Assembly: GCA_005239165.1 (NCBI GenBank)
Contig: RAPG01000018.1
Coordinates: forward strand, 1 to 61,977
Direction: 5' to 3'
Length of the DNA stretch: 61,977 nucleotides
From: Allopusillimonas ginsengisoli
GTDB lineage: Bacteria > Pseudomonadota > Gammaproteobacteria > Burkholderiales > Burkholderiaceae_B
The notes beneath the pieces are model-generated. The model searched no databases. It saw nothing but the letters and a program-made list of their open reading frames with translations, and was not told the DNA's origin. This document shows positions 60,004 to 61,977 of the stretch, one piece after another. A program made the translations under genes and the position numbers. The stretch's first letter is position 1; every line of letters begins with the position of its first letter.

Positions 60004-61590
60004 GTGTTTCAAGACTTAATCGACAATTTAAACGTTTATTCGCACAGCTGCACTGAACGACTGGATCAGTTCGTCTTGAACATTAAGGTGGTAGCCACGC
60101 CTTCAACGGTTGCAGATTACGCTAGGCGAGCGGTTTCTTGTGTTCGCAAGATTTCACAAAGGGATCGCTGTGATTTTAGTGTGGAAATCTGTGGCGATGA
60201 AATGGTTTTGGGCGATGATAGCCAAGAAGCTGAGGATGGACTCGTAGAATCCATCTTGCGCCATGATGATGAGGAAAGTGAGACGGTCTTAACTGTTCGC
60301 ATAAATAAGCATTGTGTTAATAGCATTCTTTCACTATATGACGTGGTGGCTTTTGGGCAATATCTTAAAGAAGAAAAACTGAGGGCCGTGTTGCTCGCGC
60401 TAGCTACAAGGTTTTCTCAGAGCGGATTTCTGTGTTTTGAGGTTCAAGGTGAATTTTTAGCAGCAGGCAGTGACACAATCCGGTTTTTCGGTAGCGTGGA
60501 TAGGGCTGGAGAGTGCCGAAAGTCTTCGGTGTCATTACGCGAAAACGTAATAAACCTGTTCCGTGAGAATAGTTATGGATCAAGTGAGTTAGATTCGTTT
60601 ATACCTTCTGATTTTTGGATGCACGGCGCTACCGGGGTTGAGAATATCGATCGGTTTATGGCTAGCGCTTGTGCAGTTTTGTCTGCTGTTTTTCTTTCCA
60701 ATGTTTCTGAGCTTCTGGCTGACGACACTTTGCGCTATAAGGTCGCCGGATATAAATCACTTGAGAATGGAGCGGTTACAGCGGCAGAACTGGCAGCGGT
60801 AAGAGATATTCTTTATATGGTTTACCGCTGGGCGTATGTTGATGGAACTGCAGATAAGTTAGGGCTGGCGCGAAATATTATTTCGTTGCATGCCACTCGA
60901 CTCGAGGCCCTGACAGGAAGCGATGAGGTGATGAATGCACTGCATTCAAATTATCAGATTTACCTCAAAGGGAATGTCGCTACATATTTAGAGCTGAAAG
61001 GCAAGATTGCGGATATGGTGGCTGATTCCACAACTAAAACCTACACGATGGTCGATGAGTTGCTGGACTCCGTAAAGAATAGCGTTTTTCTTGTCGTGAC
61101 CTTTCTCTTAACAGTTGTTCTAATTAGTGGGTTCAAGGATGCAGGGCCAGAAATGATTTTCTCGGCAGGCTACCTAGCAGTTGTTTCAATCTTAACAGTG
61201 GTGCTGTCTTTGTGGGTGGCGATGAATTGCTGGGAGGCGTTAGGGAAATTTGATTCTGCTTCCGTAGCTCAGAGAGAGCTTCTACAGCGAAGTTTTGGAC
61301 AAATTATATTACCGGAGGAGATAGACCAATCCTTTGAGCCAACCCGCTGTGAAAATAGGAGATATCTCAAGGATCAACTGTTTCGCTACCTTAAATGGTG
61401 GGGTGTCATCGGTATCGTTTTTGTTGCTGCTTTTGTGATTGGTTATTGTGTGTTTGATATTTCGAGCACCGCGGTTTCGGAGGAGGCTCTTATTGTGCAA
61501 CCTGTGGAACAGACCCCTTCGCTTGGCGGTAGCGCGTTAGAGGAGCCGAGAACTGACGGCGTCAGAGGTCAAAGGTTTATAGCTAGTTGA
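60004..61590 (+). CDS. Large membrane-anchored protein of unknown function
   Basis: 528 residues from GTG 60004, eight bases after the NA37 stop; an earlier TTG/ATG start inside the NA37 gene is possible. I recognise no domain. Residues 1-340 are soluble, acidic and mixed alpha/beta. Two membrane segments follow at about 358-378 and 385-412 (SVFLVVTFLLTVVLISGF, AVVSILTVVLSLWVA), then a cytoplasmic stretch and a third at about 466-488 (VIGIVFVAAFVIGYCVF), then a 35-residue tail. Tight coupling to the NA37 gene suggests a two-gene accessory module. Membrane attachment plus a nucleoid protein would suit phage defence or DNA segregation, but nothing in the sequence proves it. Confidence 0.7.
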   Translation: MFQDLIDNLNVYSHSCTERLDQFVLNIKVVATPSTVADYARRAVSCVRKISQRDRCDFSVEICGDEMVLGDDSQEAEDGLVESILRHDDEESETVLTVRINKHCVNSILSLYDVVAFGQYLKEEKLRAVLLALATRFSQSGFLCFEVQGEFLAAGSDTIRFFGSVDRAGECRKSSVSLRENVINLFRENSYGSSELDSFIPSDFWMHGATGVENIDRFMASACAVLSAVFLSNVSELLADDTLRYKVAGYKSLENGAVTAAELAAVRDILYMVYRWAYVDGTADKLGLARNIISLHATRLEALTGSDEVMNALHSNYQIYLKGNVATYLELKGKIADMVADSTTKTYTMVDELLDSVKNSVFLVVTFLLTVVLISGFKDAGPEMIFSAGYLAVVSILTVVLSLWVAMNCWEALGKFDSASVAQRELLQRSFGQIILPEEIDQSFEPTRCENRRYLKDQLFRYLKWWGVIGIVFVAAFVIGYCVFDISSTAVSEEALIVQPVEQTPSLGGSALEEPRTDGVRGQRFIAS

Positions 61591-61645
61591 TATGAGGCAC
61601 AAGCGTCAAGGTAAGTTGGCAATCCGGATGCGCTCTTTTTACACA

Positions 61646-61670
61646 GTCCCCCCTAACCGTGGGGATTTTT
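61646..61670 (+). terminator. Terminator after the NA37/membrane-protein pair
   Basis: The C run at 61648-61653 pairs with GGGGA (61661-61665) around CTAACCGT and is followed by TTTTT (61666-61670), about 60 bases beyond the membrane-protein stop. The stem is short but GC-rich. Confidence 0.5.
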
Positions 61671-61805
61671 GTTTCTGGCCTTGCTTCGGCGGGACTTTTT
61701 TAATTTGGCAATCAGATGATTCAAAGGATAGAGCTTAGGCCTGAGACTTTTGTGTTAAAAGTGCCTATCCACACGTAACTGGCAGTACTCGGCAATCCTG
61801 ATGGA

Positions 61806-61885
61806 CTAAAAAAGACAAGCGCGTCGTTCCGACAGCTGCCATGCTTGCTTTAATAGCTGCACAGCATCACGACGAGCCTGTGGGC
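61806..61885 (-). pseudogene. IS3-family OrfB N-terminal fragment
   Basis: Minus-strand frame reads RRDAVQLLKQAWQLSERRAC and stops after LF at 61806-61808. The (R)AA-x-L--x-F-(V/L)SERRAC segment is the conserved beginning of IS3/IS407-group OrfB. The rest of the transposase is absent, so this end of the element is deleted. Confidence 0.6.
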
Positions 61886-61977
61886 CTACCACTTTCGGCG
61901 AACGATATCCTTGAGCGCCGCGTTATCGAGCATGCTGTCAGCCAAAAGACGTTTCAATCGACCGTTTTCATCTTCCA
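61886..61977 (-). CDS. IS3-family (IS407-like) OrfA, C-terminal end, runs off the window
   Basis: Minus-strand frame entering from the right edge: EDENGRLKRLLADSMLDNAA, then LKDIVRRKW, TAG at 61886-61888. This is the typical coiled-coil end of OrfA in the IS407 group (LEEENxRLKxLLADxxLDxxxLKDxLxxKW). It differs from the OrfA at 39763-40068, so it is a second IS type. With the OrfB stub it marks a truncated element bordering the NA37 module. Confidence 0.72.
   Translation of the reverse strand, partial: EDENGRLKRLLADSMLDNAALKDIVRRKW

Noticed and set aside
1..61977. CRISPR arrays, tRNA and rRNA genes
   Set aside because: No regularly spaced repeats and no cloverleaf- or rRNA-like sequence was noticed on either strand while reading. 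A dedicated scan would be needed to exclude them fully.

Overview
The window looks like a chromosome segment of a betaproteobacterium of the Alcaligenaceae type (Advenella/Pusillimonas/Achromobacter-like). This is an inference from a Bug-family tricarboxylate receptor, four CaiB/BaiF CoA-transferases, TRAP-TAXI and Liv-type transporters, many IclR/LysR/GntR/TetR regulators beside catabolic operons, and the codon usage. I see no tRNA, rRNA, CRISPR array or replication origin.

Layout. 1-4400: two near-identical PRC-barrel periplasmic protein genes (minus strand) flank a tightly coupled four-gene operon (acyl-CoA dehydrogenase-like, PIG-L deacetylase, SAM methyltransferase, family 2 glycosyltransferase). 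A dead FitAB/VapBC toxin-antitoxin remnant abuts the second copy. 4676-11734: single genes (DMT exporter, thioesterase, DnaJ-like protein, LysR with a divergent oxidoreductase and a GlcG-like protein, SDR with a divergent AraC). 12180-13695: an enoyl-CoA hydratase between a MaoC remnant and an SDR remnant. 13955-21685: AcuI-like reductase and CoA-transferase divergent from an IclR regulator, then an operon of acyl-CoA dehydrogenase, CoA-transferase, Bug receptor and nitronate monooxygenase. 22674-29504: operon of TAXI receptor, fused TRAP permease, CoA-transferase, citrate-synthase/citryl-CoA-lyase-like enzyme and SMP-30 lactonase, with a divergent IclR regulator. 29606-29824: IS66 remnant.

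30204-39577: a PuuE-like deacetylase, a complete peptide-type ABC importer (its double ATPase gene carries a one-base deletion), an NAD-dependent epimerase, an SDR, a ureidoglycolate-lyase-like protein and a GntR/FCD regulator. The cluster appears to import and dismantle an unidentified ureide or N-acylated polyol/sugar acid. An IS3-family element (about 39740-40932) adjoins the 3' part of an amino-acid ABC ATPase.

41592-58137: TetR, CoA-transferase and acyl-CoA dehydrogenase, divergent from acyl-CoA ligase, LivGHM, a Liv-type receptor, LivF, a PaaK-like ligase, biotin-dependent carboxylase beta and alpha subunits, MaoC hydratase and CitE-like lyase. Together these form an uptake, activation, dehydrogenation, carboxylation, hydration and cleavage route resembling leucine/isovalerate degradation, but with the MaoC + CitE-like enzyme pair known from the mycobacterial leucine locus. 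A TTGACT-N17-TATTAT promoter with a palindrome in its spacer lies in the divergent region.

58138-61977 is an accessory zone: a Phd/YefM antitoxin remnant, a frameshifted NA37/YejK nucleoid-associated protein gene, a large unknown membrane protein, and an IS3 remnant at the window edge. Three genes in the window (double ABC ATPase, carboxylase alpha, NA37) each need exactly one added base to be intact, which suggests either recent pseudogenisation or base-calling errors.
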